Below, one piece after another: positions 8,115 to 16,683 of a stretch of 64,000 nt of DNA (its first letter is position 1; the number at the start of each line of letters is the position of its first letter). The stretch covers positions 1 to 64,000 of the forward strand of contig JBCDJN010000003.1 of NCBI GenBank assembly GCA_039414355.1, read 5' to 3'. A model generated the notes under the pieces. The model saw only the letters and a program-made list of their open reading frames with translations, was not told the origin of the DNA and searched no databases. This DNA is from JBCCQL01 sp039414355. GTDB lineage: Bacteria > Planctomycetota > Planctomycetia > Pirellulales > Lacipirellulaceae. Both the position numbers and the translations under genes were made by a program.

Positions 8115-9434
8115 TCAGGCGGCTTCGCGGTCGACGGCGTTGCGGAGGACGCGTGCTGGCACGCCAACCGCCGTGCAGCCGTCGGGCAGGTCGTCGGTCA
8201 CTACGGCCCCGGCACCGACCGTCACGGCTTCGCCGATAGCAACCCCCGGGATAACGCGGGCGCCGACGCCCACGAGCGAACCGTCGCCCACCCGCAAGCA
8301 ACCGGCGAGGTTGGCGCCCGGGGCGATGTGGGCGAAGGCGCCAATCACCGAGTGGTGATCGACCGTCGCCCCGGTGTTGATGATGGCGTGCTCGCCGACC
8401 ACGGCGCCCGCCTGCACCACCGCCCTGGCCATAATCACGGCGCCCGGGCCGATGGTGGCTGTGGGATCGACGACCGCCGAGGGGTGAATTGCGGTTAGCC
8501 ACTCGAGTCGAAGCCGCGTGGCGATGGCTCGCCGCGCCGCGTTGTCTCCGATCGCGATGATCCCTCGACCGGAGGGCGTCTGAACCGCTTGGTCGATCGA
8601 TCCGAGAATCGTCAGCCCGTTCGCTTCGGTGAGTCCTTCGCGGTGGCGATCGTCGTAACCACCGGCAACGGGAACGCCGGCCGCGTGGAGCGCCCCGGCA
8701 ACCACCGCCGCGTGCCCGCCGGCGCCAATGACGGCAACGGCCTCGGCATCGCGCCCCATGAAGACCGGCGCCGTGGCGTGCCCTTCGGCGGAGACGCCTT
8801 CGCGGGCGAAGACCACGGCAACCGTCCGGAACAGGATCTCCACGTCGAGCCAGAAGCCCACGTTCGACGAGTACCAGCTATCGAGCTCAAACTTTCGCTC
8901 CCAGCTCACCGCGTTGCGGCCGCAGACCTGGGCCCAACCGGTCAGCCCCGGCGGCACGTCGTGCCGGCGAGCCTGCTCGGGCGTGTACCGCGGCAGGTAC
9001 TCCGGCAGCAGCGGCCGCGGGCCGACCAGGCTCATCTCGCCGCGGAGCACGTTCCAGACTTCGGGCAGTTCGTCCAAGCTCGTCGAGCGGAGCAGCCGAC
9101 CGAATCGGCCGAGCCGTTGTTCATCGGGCAGCAGCTCGCCATTGGAATCGCGCTTGTCGCTCATTGTGCGGAACTTGATGAGCTCAAACAGCCGGCCGCC
9201 CCGCCCGGCACGCTTCTGGCGGAAGAAGACCGGGGCGCCAATCGAAAGCCGGACCGCCAAGGCGACCGCGCCGATGGCCGCTAGCAGCAGCGGGGCCATG
9301 ACGACGATCACCGCCAAGTCGAACAGTCGCTTGCCGGCGACGCGATACGTGAGAACCGGCTGGGGAAGCGTTGAGGCCAAGGCGAAGTTCGATCGTGGTT
9401 GACGCTGGTCGAGCGAAACCGCTACACGCCGCAC
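8115..9434 (-). CDS. Bifunctional phosphoglycosyltransferase-acetyltransferase (PglC-PglD fusion, Neisseria PglB type)
   Basis: The N-terminal half is a membrane phosphoglycosyltransferase: KRLFDLAVIVVMAPLLLA hairpin, FRQKRAGRGGRLFELIKFRT, SLDELPEVWNVLRGEMSLVG and RPGLTGW-like PPGLTGWAQVCGRN. These enzymes move a sugar-1-phosphate from UDP-sugar to undecaprenyl phosphate. The C-terminal half (after about VFMGRDAEAVAVIGAGGH) is a PglD/NeuD acetyltransferase with an N-terminal Rossmann-like part and left-handed beta-helix hexapeptide repeats, including the catalytic-type VDHHSVIG. Neisseria PglB has the same two-domain order. The start is uncertain: a GTG at 9434 avoids overlap with the divergent flippase gene, whereas ATGs at 9578 or 9608 would overlap it; no good ribosome site marks any of them. 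Confidence 0.82.
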   Translation of the reverse strand: MRRVAVSLDQRQPRSNFALASTLPQPVLTYRVAGKRLFDLAVIVVMAPLLLAAIGAVALAVRLSIGAPVFFRQKRAGRGGRLFELIKFRTMSDKRDSNGELLPDEQRLGRFGRLLRSTSLDELPEVWNVLRGEMSLVGPRPLLPEYLPRYTPEQARRHDVPPGLTGWAQVCGRNAVSWERKFELDSWYSSNVGFWLDVEILFRTVAVVFAREGVSAEGHATAPVFMGRDAEAVAVIGAGGHAAVVAGALHAAGVPVAGGYDDRHREGLTEANGLTILGSIDQAVQTPSGRGIIAIGDNAARRAIATRLRLEWLTAIHPSAVVDPTATIGPGAVIMARAVVQAGAVVGEHAIINTGATVDHHSVIGAFAHIAPGANLAGCLRVGDGSLVGVGARVIPGVAIGEAVTVGAGAVVTDDLPDGCTAVGVPARVLRNAVDREAA

Positions 9435-9516
9435 TGCGGCGCCGCGGAGTGATAAGCCAACCGCACGCGCGGCACAACGCCACTTCAGCCACCGACGAAG
9501 CGACCCCCACACGCCA

Positions 9517-10923
9517 ATGCCAAGCTTCCTCCGCCGGCTGCTGCACGCTTCGCTCGCCAGCCAGTTGCGGCGCAACATCGCGTCGGGCGTGGCGGCGGCG
9601 GGGATCAACGCCGTGGCGGCAGTGATCGCCTATCCGATCTTCGCCCACTTTCTGGGGCTTGAGCTGTACGGCGTTTGGCTGGTGCTAGCCAGCTTCATGC
9701 AGTTCGCCCTGCTTGGTGACTTGGGCGTGAGCCACGCCCTTACGAAGCTCGTGGCAGAGCACCACGCGCACAACAACGCGGCCGAGATCCGCCGCTACCT
9801 GGCGGCGTCGTTCACGGTGCTAGCAGCCGCCGGGGTCCTGGTGGTCGCCGCCAGCGCGGTGGCGGCCGAGCCGCTGGCGGCGGCGTGCGAACTTTCCCCC
9901 GCCCACGCGGCGATCGTGAGCAAGTGGCTGCCGATCGTCGGCGGGCTCACCGCCTACGCGCTCGCGTGCCAGGCCCTGCACGCCACGCTCGGCGGGCTCG
10001 GCCGCATGGACCTCGCCAACTATATCCAGTCGGCCGGGCGGTCGCTCGGCATGGGGCTCTCGGCGGTGCTTGTGCTTATGGGCTTCGGCCTGCTCGGCAT
10101 GGTGATTGGCGCCGCGGTGACGTGCGTGCTGACGAACATCGCGTATCTGCTCGCCCTCCGGCACGCCGCTGGCATGCGGAAGGTGTTTGGCGAAGCTCCG
10201 CGCCGGCAGCACTACGCCCAGATCGTCGGTTTTGGCGGCGGCGTGTTCTTTGCGGCGCTGATGCACCAGGCGCTTGGCCCCATCAACCGTCTGCTGATCT
10301 GCCGGTTCGCCGGTGTGGCGAGCGTGCCGGTCTTTGAGATCGCCTTCGCCGCTTCGCAGCAGATCCGCTCGCTCTCCGCGGCGGCGTTCCGGGCGGTGAC
10401 GCCGGAAGTCAGCCGCCTCGGCGCCCTTGGCGGCGACGCCTCCGTTCGCCTCCGGCAGCTCGATCGGCAAGCGCTCAAGCTCACGGCAATGACCTCGCTG
10501 CCGGCGTTCGTGCTGGTATTCCTCGCCGCCGACCCGCTGCTCGCGCTCTGGCTCGACGCCGAGCTGGCGGGCCCCGTCGCGTCGGTCCTTCGCGTGCTGC
10601 TGGTGGGCTGCGCGCTCAACCTGCTAGCGGTGCCGTCGTACCACACGCTGATGGGCCTTGGCCGCGTGCGATCGGTGGTGATCTCGGCCATCGTCTGCCA
10701 GGCGATCAACGCCGTTGCCGTCGGTCTGATCCTGCTGGCGACCGGCAGCTTCACGCCGCTGCTGGCGGCGGTGGCATCCACCGTGGCGATGGTGGCGACC
10801 GCCGCCTACCTGATCGAGCGAAAGCACAACGCCGTGGCGGCGATGGAAGCCGCGCCGCCGGCGACGCAGCCGCTGGCGCCCGCGGCGGGCATGACCCCGG
10901 CAGCAGGTCGCCTTGCCGGTTGA
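9517..10923 (+). CDS. wzx: Wzx-like polysaccharide flippase
   Basis: A 468-residue integral membrane protein with about twelve to fourteen hydrophobic segments and the MATE/MOP flippase N-terminus (SGVAAAGINAVAAVIAYPIF, then LGLELYGVWLVLASFMQFA and LGDLGVSHALTKL). Proteins of this family move undecaprenyl-diphosphate-linked oligosaccharide across the inner membrane. It diverges from the PglC-PglD fusion and heads a run of co-directional glycan genes. The final 30 residues are Ala/Pro-rich and probably unstructured. Confidence 0.85.
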   Translation: MPSFLRRLLHASLASQLRRNIASGVAAAGINAVAAVIAYPIFAHFLGLELYGVWLVLASFMQFALLGDLGVSHALTKLVAEHHAHNNAAEIRRYLAASFTVLAAAGVLVVAASAVAAEPLAAACELSPAHAAIVSKWLPIVGGLTAYALACQALHATLGGLGRMDLANYIQSAGRSLGMGLSAVLVLMGFGLLGMVIGAAVTCVLTNIAYLLALRHAAGMRKVFGEAPRRQHYAQIVGFGGGVFFAALMHQALGPINRLLICRFAGVASVPVFEIAFAASQQIRSLSAAAFRAVTPEVSRLGALGGDASVRLRQLDRQALKLTAMTSLPAFVLVFLAADPLLALWLDAELAGPVASVLRVLLVGCALNLLAVPSYHTLMGLGRVRSVVISAIVCQAINAVAVGLILLATGSFTPLLAAVASTVAMVATAAYLIERKHNAVAAMEAAPPATQPLAPAAGMTPAAGRLAG

Positions 10924-10986
10924 GGCGGATTGCTTTACCGTCCGCCGCCCCCGCCCGCCGATTCGCCCAACTCCGCCATCCCAAGC

Positions 10987-11853
10987 ATGAAGCCCTCTCC
11001 ACCGCTCACGCGCGCCGCCAAGCGGCTGCTGTACCGTGCCTGGCATCTCCCGCGGGCGGTGCACTCGGTCACGAGCAGTTGCTGCGGACTCCGCTTCCGC
11101 TTCCCGTCGAACTCGCACATCGGCGAGGAGCTTTACGCCAACGCCTTCGAGCGGCTGCAGCGCGAGGCGCTGTGCCATTTGGTGAAGCCTGGCACGACGG
11201 TCATTGACGTTGGCGCCAACCTGGGCTTCTACACCTGCCTGCTCGCCGACTGGGTGGGGCCGGAGGGCCGCGTGATCGCCGCCGAGCCGACGCCGCGCGT
11301 CTACGAGCAGATGGTGAGCAACGTCGCGCTGAACGGGCTGGCCGATCGGGTGACGCCGATTCAGGCGGCACTGGCCGAGGCGCCGGGCACGGCCACGATG
11401 AATGTCTACCCCCCGGGCGCCGAGGTCTACAACACGATCGGCAAGCCCCACGCCTTTGTCTCGCAGCTCGAGCCCGAAGCGGTGGAAGTGCCCACCACCA
11501 CGCTCGACGCGTTGCTCTACGAATCGCCGGCCGACGCCGACTGCTTCATCAAGATCGACGTCGAGGGCTTCCAGCACAGCGTCCTGCTCGGCGGCGCCGA
11601 GCGGCTCAAGGCGATGCCCAACGTGACGCTGATGGTCGAGATCAGCGACGAATTCACCGAGCAGTCGGGTGTTTCGCCGCGAGAAACCTTCGCGTTGATG
11701 CGGTCGCTGGGTTACTCGGCGCTGGCGCCGCTGGAAGGCGGCCGCCTGTCGCCGGTCACGCCCGATGGCGAGCCGCCCGAGCGGTTCAGCGGCGACGCGT
11801 TCTTCGTCAAGCAGCCGCCCGCTGGCGTGCTTGCCAACTCCTGCGCGGCGTGA
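10987..11853 (+). CDS. FkbM family methyltransferase
   Basis: A 288-residue protein beginning MKPSPPLTRAAKR; an in-frame start 19 codons upstream gives a proline-rich leader and is less likely. The SAM-binding motif is VIDVGANLGFYTCLLADWVG, with the acidic loop AAEPTPRVYEQM and the FkbM signature CFIKIDVEGFQHSVLLGG. FkbM enzymes O-methylate sugars or polyketides; in a glycan locus a sugar-capping O-methylation is the natural inference. The stop codon overlaps an alternative GTG start of the next gene, implying tight coupling in one operon. Confidence 0.85.
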   Translation: MKPSPPLTRAAKRLLYRAWHLPRAVHSVTSSCCGLRFRFPSNSHIGEELYANAFERLQREALCHLVKPGTTVIDVGANLGFYTCLLADWVGPEGRVIAAEPTPRVYEQMVSNVALNGLADRVTPIQAALAEAPGTATMNVYPPGAEVYNTIGKPHAFVSQLEPEAVEVPTTTLDALLYESPADADCFIKIDVEGFQHSVLLGGAERLKAMPNVTLMVEISDEFTEQSGVSPRETFALMRSLGYSALAPLEGGRLSPVTPDGEPPERFSGDAFFVKQPPAGVLANSCAA

Positions 11854-11864
11854 GGGACCGAGCG

Positions 11865-12716
11865 ATGCCAAGCACCGAAGCGCCGACAACAACATCGCCC
11901 AAGATCACCGTCGTCACGCCCAGCTACAACCAAGCCGAGTTCTTGGAGCAGACGATCCGTTCGGTCCTCGACCAGGGCTACGAGAACCTTGAATACCTGG
12001 TGATCGACGGCGGCAGCGACGACGGCAGCCGTCAGGTCATCGAGCGTTACGCCGACCGCCTCGCCCACTGGGTCAGCGAGCCGGACGAGGGCCAATCCGA
12101 CGCCATCGCCAAGGGCTTTGCGCGGGCAACGGGCGAGATCCTCTGCTGGGTCAATTCCGACGACGTGCTGCTGCCCGGCTCGCTTCTGGCGGTGGCGGAT
12201 TACTTCGCGTCGCACCCGGAGGCCGAGACGCTCAGCGCCGGCGCCTACAGCATCGACGCCGACGGCGAGCCTCTGGCTGACTGGTTCGGCGCCTACACGC
12301 TGGGCGTGCCGGCCGGGTACGACCGGCTGCGGTTCTACGACCAAGACGGCGTCTTCCAGATGGCCACGTTCTGGCGCCGCTCCGCGTACGAAGCGGTGGG
12401 CGGCTTGGACCGCAGCCTGCAGTTCGTCATGGACCGCGACCTGTTCACGCGGCTCGCCAAGCGGCGACCGTTCGACACGCTGCCGAAGTTCCTCGCCTGC
12501 TTCCGCGTGCACCAGGCCGCCAAGAGCACAACGATCCAGCCCGTCCGCCAAGCGGAGACGCAGGAGCTGCTCCGGCGGTACGGCGTCGACCGGCACAGCC
12601 CGGTGGTGCAGAAGCTGATGTACTACCGCTACCGCGTGCCGAGCCTGTCGCGCAAGGCGTGGCTCGGCCTGCTGGCCGCGAGCGGGGCGGTGCGACGGGG
12701 GAAGGTCGCCGCATGA
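11865..12716 (+). CDS. Glycosyltransferase family 2
   Basis: A 283-residue GT-A fold enzyme. N-terminal ITVVTPSYNQAEFLEQTI and DGGSDDGSRQVIERY mark the nucleotide-sugar site; VNSDDVLLPGSL carries the DxD-like metal motif (around residue 100); FQMATFWRRSAYEAVGG and MDRDLFTRLAKR follow as in WcaA/RfbN-type transferases. The ATG at 11865 is chosen because GAGG lies nine bases upstream; a GTG at 11850 overlaps the previous stop. Its end overlaps the next gene in an ATGA arrangement. It likely adds one sugar to the lipid-linked glycan; the sugar is not predictable. Confidence 0.85.
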   Translation: MPSTEAPTTTSPKITVVTPSYNQAEFLEQTIRSVLDQGYENLEYLVIDGGSDDGSRQVIERYADRLAHWVSEPDEGQSDAIAKGFARATGEILCWVNSDDVLLPGSLLAVADYFASHPEAETLSAGAYSIDADGEPLADWFGAYTLGVPAGYDRLRFYDQDGVFQMATFWRRSAYEAVGGLDRSLQFVMDRDLFTRLAKRRPFDTLPKFLACFRVHQAAKSTTIQPVRQAETQELLRRYGVDRHSPVVQKLMYYRYRVPSLSRKAWLGLLAASGAVRRGKVAA

Positions 12717-14005
12717 CGGCGCTCGCCCCCGCCTTGCCGACTCCGGCTCACGCGGGCCCGGCCGGCGCATGGCCGGTCGCCTCGCGTCAGGCGACTCGGA
12801 TGCCGGGCGTCGATTGGCTGCTGGCGGCGTTCTTCGCCTGGTCGGCCACGCCCGAAACGGTAACCGGCCGCGTCGACGTGGCGGGCGTGCCGTTCCGTTA
12901 CGTCTTGTGCTACATCGCCGGCATGGGCCTCATCGCCTCGGTGATCGCCCGCCCCGCCAGGCTCCGCAGCCCTTGGTTGCTGGCAGCGGTTGGGCTCGGC
13001 CTGATGATGGCTGCGCTCGGCTTCGTTGGCCGCAACGACACGCGGTTCTGGATCATCGACCTAACGAACTACAGCGGCCTGGTGCTGGGGCTCCTCTGGG
13101 GCGCGAACCGGACGCTCAAGCAGGCGACGATGGCCGTGCACCGCTGGTCGATCCTGGTCGCCGCGCTGCTTGCCCTGACGGTTGTCGGCTTGCGTCTGGG
13201 TTTCGTGCCCGCGGCGAACGAGGGCGCGCGGATCTACTCGTATTCGCTCTTCGAGAGCACGGCGATGCTGGTCACGGTCTTCCCCTTCTGGTGGACCGCC
13301 GTTCCGTTGGCCGGCGGTCGGCGGGCGGCGATGGCCAAGCCCGCGGCGGCCGGCGCAATGGCCGTGGTGGTGCTGGCGTCGCTGGTCTCCGCGTCGCGGA
13401 GTGTGCTCTTGGGCGGCGTCGCCAGCGTGCTGGGCGTGGCGATGGTGCGGATCCGCGGCCGCCACGCAACGCTCTGGGTCTTGCTGTGCGCGACACTGTT
13501 CCTCGGGGTTCAGGCGCTGGCGATGAACACCTCGGCGTGGCAAGACACGCAGCTCTCTGAGCGGATGCTTTCCCTCTCGCTGCAGGAAGAGGTCCGTTGG
13601 ATCGAGCTGGAGCTGATGTTCGAAGACCTCGAAGGCCACTGGCTGATGGGGCATGGCTTTGGCAGCCGGTTCGAATCGGCGGTGGTGATCGACGGCGAGT
13701 CACTCGCCTACGCGCCCCACGTCGCCATCCTAACGCTGCTGCACAAGGGCGGGCTGCTGTCGCTCGGCGTGCTGATCGTCTTTCCGCTGGTGCTGGCGAC
13801 CCGCGCGGTGCTCAACGCCAACTTCGGCAGCGAGATTTGTCGGGCCTGCGCGGTCAGCATGCTCATCTACGCCGTGCTGGCGTCAATGTCGGGCGGCTGG
13901 AATCCGCAGCAGCTCTTCATCTTTGGCGCCATGTTCGCCATGGCCCACCGTTCACGCAGCACGCGTCGCAAACCATCGGCCGCGGTGGAAGGAGCGTCAG
14001 CATGA
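12713..14005 (+). CDS. O-antigen polymerase/ligase-like membrane protein (Wzy-like)
   Basis: A 430-residue protein with about ten to twelve transmembrane segments. A periplasmic loop after about residue 270 (WIELELMFEDLEGHWLMGHG, then PHVAILTLLHKGGLLSLG) has the G-x-G-F and histidine arrangement of Wzy_C proteins, which join lipid-linked glycan units. Start at the ATG overlapping the previous stop (ATGA), with GGGGGAAGG upstream. In context it is the best candidate for the repeat-unit polymerase. Sequence conservation in this family is low, so polymerase versus ligase is inferred from position. Confidence 0.75.
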   Translation: MTALAPALPTPAHAGPAGAWPVASRQATRMPGVDWLLAAFFAWSATPETVTGRVDVAGVPFRYVLCYIAGMGLIASVIARPARLRSPWLLAAVGLGLMMAALGFVGRNDTRFWIIDLTNYSGLVLGLLWGANRTLKQATMAVHRWSILVAALLALTVVGLRLGFVPAANEGARIYSYSLFESTAMLVTVFPFWWTAVPLAGGRRAAMAKPAAAGAMAVVVLASLVSASRSVLLGGVASVLGVAMVRIRGRHATLWVLLCATLFLGVQALAMNTSAWQDTQLSERMLSLSLQEEVRWIELELMFEDLEGHWLMGHGFGSRFESAVVIDGESLAYAPHVAILTLLHKGGLLSLGVLIVFPLVLATRAVLNANFGSEICRACAVSMLIYAVLASMSGGWNPQQLFIFGAMFAMAHRSRSTRRKPSAAVEGASA

Positions 14006-15144
14006 AGGTCCTCCAGGTGGTGCAATGGCTCGCCCCGGGCGGCATCGAGCTCATGCTGCTCCGCGCGCTGCCGCACCTGCGAAGGGCAGGCGTGCAGGTC
14101 GACATCTGCTGCCTCGGTCCGCCGCGCGTCCTCGACCCGCTGTTCGAAGCCGAAGGCTGCCGGCTGCTGCGCGTCGAGAAGTCCGCCAACTGCAACACCA
14201 TGGCCGGCCGGTTCCGCAGGCTGCTATCCGACGAGCCGTACGATGTGGTCCACAGCAATTTCGGCTATACATCCGGCGGCATCTGCCGCGGCGCACAGCA
14301 AGCGGGAACGCCGTCGGTGGTGTCGGTGCATAGCTGCGAACCGCTAACGCTGCTTCGCTGGCGTGGCCGGCCGGTGCTGGGGCAGCTCCGCGCCGCGTGG
14401 CTCCGCTGGCACCGGCGGCTGATGGAGCAGCACGCGCGGATGTTCCTCTGCCACTCCCAGGCGAACCTCGTCGGCTACACGGGCCAGGCAGCGCAATCGG
14501 ACCGCTACCGCGTCATCGACAACGGCGTGCCAACGCCCACGCGGCCGTCGCTCAACAAGGCCCAGATTCGCCGTGAGCTCAGCCTGCCGGAAACGGCCCC
14601 GCTGGTGCTGCACGTCGGCAGCTTCAAGCCGGAGAAGAACCACGAAGGCCTGCTGCGGATCTTCGATCGAATCACCGCCGCCACGCCCGACGCCCAGCTC
14701 GTGCTGGTCGGTGACGGCGCCCTCCGCCCCGCGATCGCGGCGCAGGCGGAGTCGCTCGGCCTGGCCGATCGCGTCGTCTTCGCCGGCGCACAGGCGGACG
14801 TGTGGCCCTACTACCACTCGGCGGACGCGTTCCTCTTCCCGTCGCTGACCGAAGGCTTCGGCTGCGCCCCGCTCGAAGCCGCCATGGCCGGCGTGCCATT
14901 GGTGGCTTCCGACCTGCCCGCGCTGCGCGAGTCGGTCCCGCCTTGCGAGCACCGGTTCTTGTTCGACGTGGCCGACGAAGGGCGGGCCGCCGAACTTGTT
15001 CGCCAACAGCTCGCCGCCGCCGAGTCCGGCGCCAACCCGTGGGTTGCCGAGGCGAACTCCTACGCTCGCGAGCACTTCTCGATCGAGCGGTTCACGGACA
15101 ACCTGCTCAACGTCTACGGAGAAGTGGCGCCGCAAGCCGCCTAG
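14002..15144 (+). CDS. Glycosyltransferase family 4 (GT-B)
   Basis: A 380-residue enzyme beginning MKVLQVVQWLAPGGIELMLL, the GT4 acceptor-domain opening with the GG-x-E motif. The donor domain has VLHVGSFKPEKNHEGLLRIF, LVLVGDGALRPAI and the E-x7-E region SLTEGFGCAPLEAAMAGVPL. The start is fixed by GGAAGGAG ten bases upstream and an ATGA overlap with the polymerase-like gene. The opening AAPGGIE-type motif occurs in retaining galactosyl- or glucosyltransferases for exopolysaccharides, but the sugar cannot be read from sequence. Confidence 0.88.
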   Translation: MKVLQVVQWLAPGGIELMLLRALPHLRRAGVQVDICCLGPPRVLDPLFEAEGCRLLRVEKSANCNTMAGRFRRLLSDEPYDVVHSNFGYTSGGICRGAQQAGTPSVVSVHSCEPLTLLRWRGRPVLGQLRAAWLRWHRRLMEQHARMFLCHSQANLVGYTGQAAQSDRYRVIDNGVPTPTRPSLNKAQIRRELSLPETAPLVLHVGSFKPEKNHEGLLRIFDRITAATPDAQLVLVGDGALRPAIAAQAESLGLADRVVFAGAQADVWPYYHSADAFLFPSLTEGFGCAPLEAAMAGVPLVASDLPALRESVPPCEHRFLFDVADEGRAAELVRQQLAAAESGANPWVAEANSYAREHFSIERFTDNLLNVYGEVAPQAA

Positions 15145-15150
15145 CGACCC

Positions 15151-16356
15151 ATGGAAAACGTCAGTCTAATGCACGTGGTCACCACGCCGGTGTCGCTCGG
15201 GGTGTTCCTCCGCGGCCAGCCACGCCATCTCGCGGCCAGCGGATTCGACGTTCAGGCGGTCGCTTCGCCCGGCAAGCTGCTCGATCGCTTCGGGCTTGAC
15301 GAGCAGATCGACACCCACACCGCGCCGCTCACCCGCAAGATCTCCCCCCTCACCGACCTGCGAGCGCTTGTCCGGCTGACACGGCTCTTCCGCCGCGAGC
15401 GGCCAACCATCGTCCACACGCACACGCCCAAGGCGGGGCTTGTGGGGATGATCGCCGCCTGGCTCGCCCGCACGCCGGTGCGGCTCTACACCGTCCACGG
15501 GCTGCCGCTCGAAACGGCCACCGGGCTCCGCCGCCGGTTGCTGTGGTTGTCCGAACGCGTCGCGTGCCGGCTCGCTAGCCGCGTGATCTGCGTCAGCGAT
15601 TCGGTTCGGCAGGAGCTCATCGAGAGCGATCTCTGCCAGCCCGAGAAAGCAGCCGTCCTCGGCCACGGCAGCGCGAATGGCGTGGACGCCGCCAGCCGCT
15701 TCAACCCGAAGCTCCAGTCGCCCGAAACCCGCCAGCGTGTCCGCACCGAAGTGGGCGCCGCCGGCGACTCAATCGTCGTCGGATTCGTAGGCCGCCTGAC
15801 TAGCGAGAAGGGCGTTGAAGAACTCCTCACCGCGTGGCGTACGCTGCGGCGGGCGGATCGGCGGCTGCGGCTGCTGGTGCTGGGCGGCTTCGAGGAGCGT
15901 GACCCCGTCTCCGGTTCCTCACGTGCCCGGCTCGCGGCCGACCCGACGATCACCCACGTCACGCACAGCGACGATATGCCGCGGTTCTACGCGGCTATGG
16001 ACCTGCTGGTGCTGCCGACGTACCGCGAGGGCCTGCCCACGGTGCTGCTCGAAGCGGCCGCGATGGGCCTTCCGGCGGTGGCGACCCGGGTCACCGGCTG
16101 CGTCGACGCCGTGGTGGAGGGCGAGACCGGCAAGCTGGTCCCCGCCCGCGACGCCGACGCCCTGGCGGCCACCATCCGCCAATACACCGAAGACCCCGAC
16201 CTCCGCGCCAAACATGGCGAGGCGGCCCGCCAACGGGCGCTCCGCCACTTCCAACCGCAGGGCGTTTGGCAAGCCGTGGATGCGGAGTACCGACGGCTGC
16301 TCGATGCGAGCGGCCAAGTGCAGCCTGAGGTACTGCAGCAGCAGGAAGCGGCGTAG
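15151..16356 (+). CDS. Glycosyltransferase family 4 (PglA/WbnH-like)
   Basis: A 401-residue GT-B enzyme, six bases after the preceding glycosyltransferase. N-terminal part has VSLGVFLRGQPRHLAASGFD and IVHTHTPKAGLVGMIAAWLA, then LYTVHGLPLETATG, a pattern found in retaining GT4 enzymes that add the second sugar to undecaprenyl-linked HexNAc, such as PglA. The donor site is IVVGFVGRLTSEKGVEELL with PTYREGLPTVLLEAAAMGLP. If the carrier sugar is di-N-acetylbacillosamine, this is the candidate for adding the next residue, possibly GalNAc made by the 4-epimerase at 17758-18696; that link is inference. It is the last gene of the co-directional run. Confidence 0.85.
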   Translation: MENVSLMHVVTTPVSLGVFLRGQPRHLAASGFDVQAVASPGKLLDRFGLDEQIDTHTAPLTRKISPLTDLRALVRLTRLFRRERPTIVHTHTPKAGLVGMIAAWLARTPVRLYTVHGLPLETATGLRRRLLWLSERVACRLASRVICVSDSVRQELIESDLCQPEKAAVLGHGSANGVDAASRFNPKLQSPETRQRVRTEVGAAGDSIVVGFVGRLTSEKGVEELLTAWRTLRRADRRLRLLVLGGFEERDPVSGSSRARLAADPTITHVTHSDDMPRFYAAMDLLVLPTYREGLPTVLLEAAAMGLPAVATRVTGCVDAVVEGETGKLVPARDADALAATIRQYTEDPDLRAKHGEAARQRALRHFQPQGVWQAVDAEYRRLLDASGQVQPEVLQQQEAA

Positions 16357-16388
16357 TGACCAACGGCCAACAGTGCAGAGCGCGCCTG

Positions 16389-16604
16389 TCAGGCTTGCTG
16401 CAGGCCGCGGAGCGAGGTGAAGAGCGGGTTAAAGAAGAACAGCAGGACCAGCGTGCAGTACTGATCCATGTGCAGCCGACGGTTGCCCGCCTTGTCACGC
16501 TCGCTCCCCACCCCGTGCAAACGCTCCAGCAGTGGCAACAGCCGCCCGAGCTGCTTCACCCCCTGAACGTCTCGCTCGCGGATCGGAGCTTTCTTTGATG
16601 CCAT
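16389..16604 (-). pseudogene. Truncated IS4-type transposase remnant (N-terminal fragment)
   Basis: A 71-codon frame begins MASKKAPIRERDVQGVKQL and continues through DKAGNRRLHMDQYCTLVLLF to SLRGLQQA, then stops. This is the beginning of a planctomycete IS4-family transposase that is normally several hundred residues long, with no catalytic DDE region present downstream. The reading frame ends immediately after the conserved LRGLQQA segment, suggesting deletion at about 16389. No terminal inverted repeats are recognisable. Family recognition is from recall of this conserved N-terminus. Confidence 0.65.
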
Positions 16605-16683
16605 CCCAACAGCATCGCCAACTCACAAACAACGCGCAAGAGTGAATTACGCCGCGCAAATCACGTGCCGAGCAGGATTGGGA

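Noticed and set aside
7883..8498. Forward frames over the aminotransferase and fusion genes
   Set aside because: They are opposite strand shadows of genes with intact catalytic motifs.
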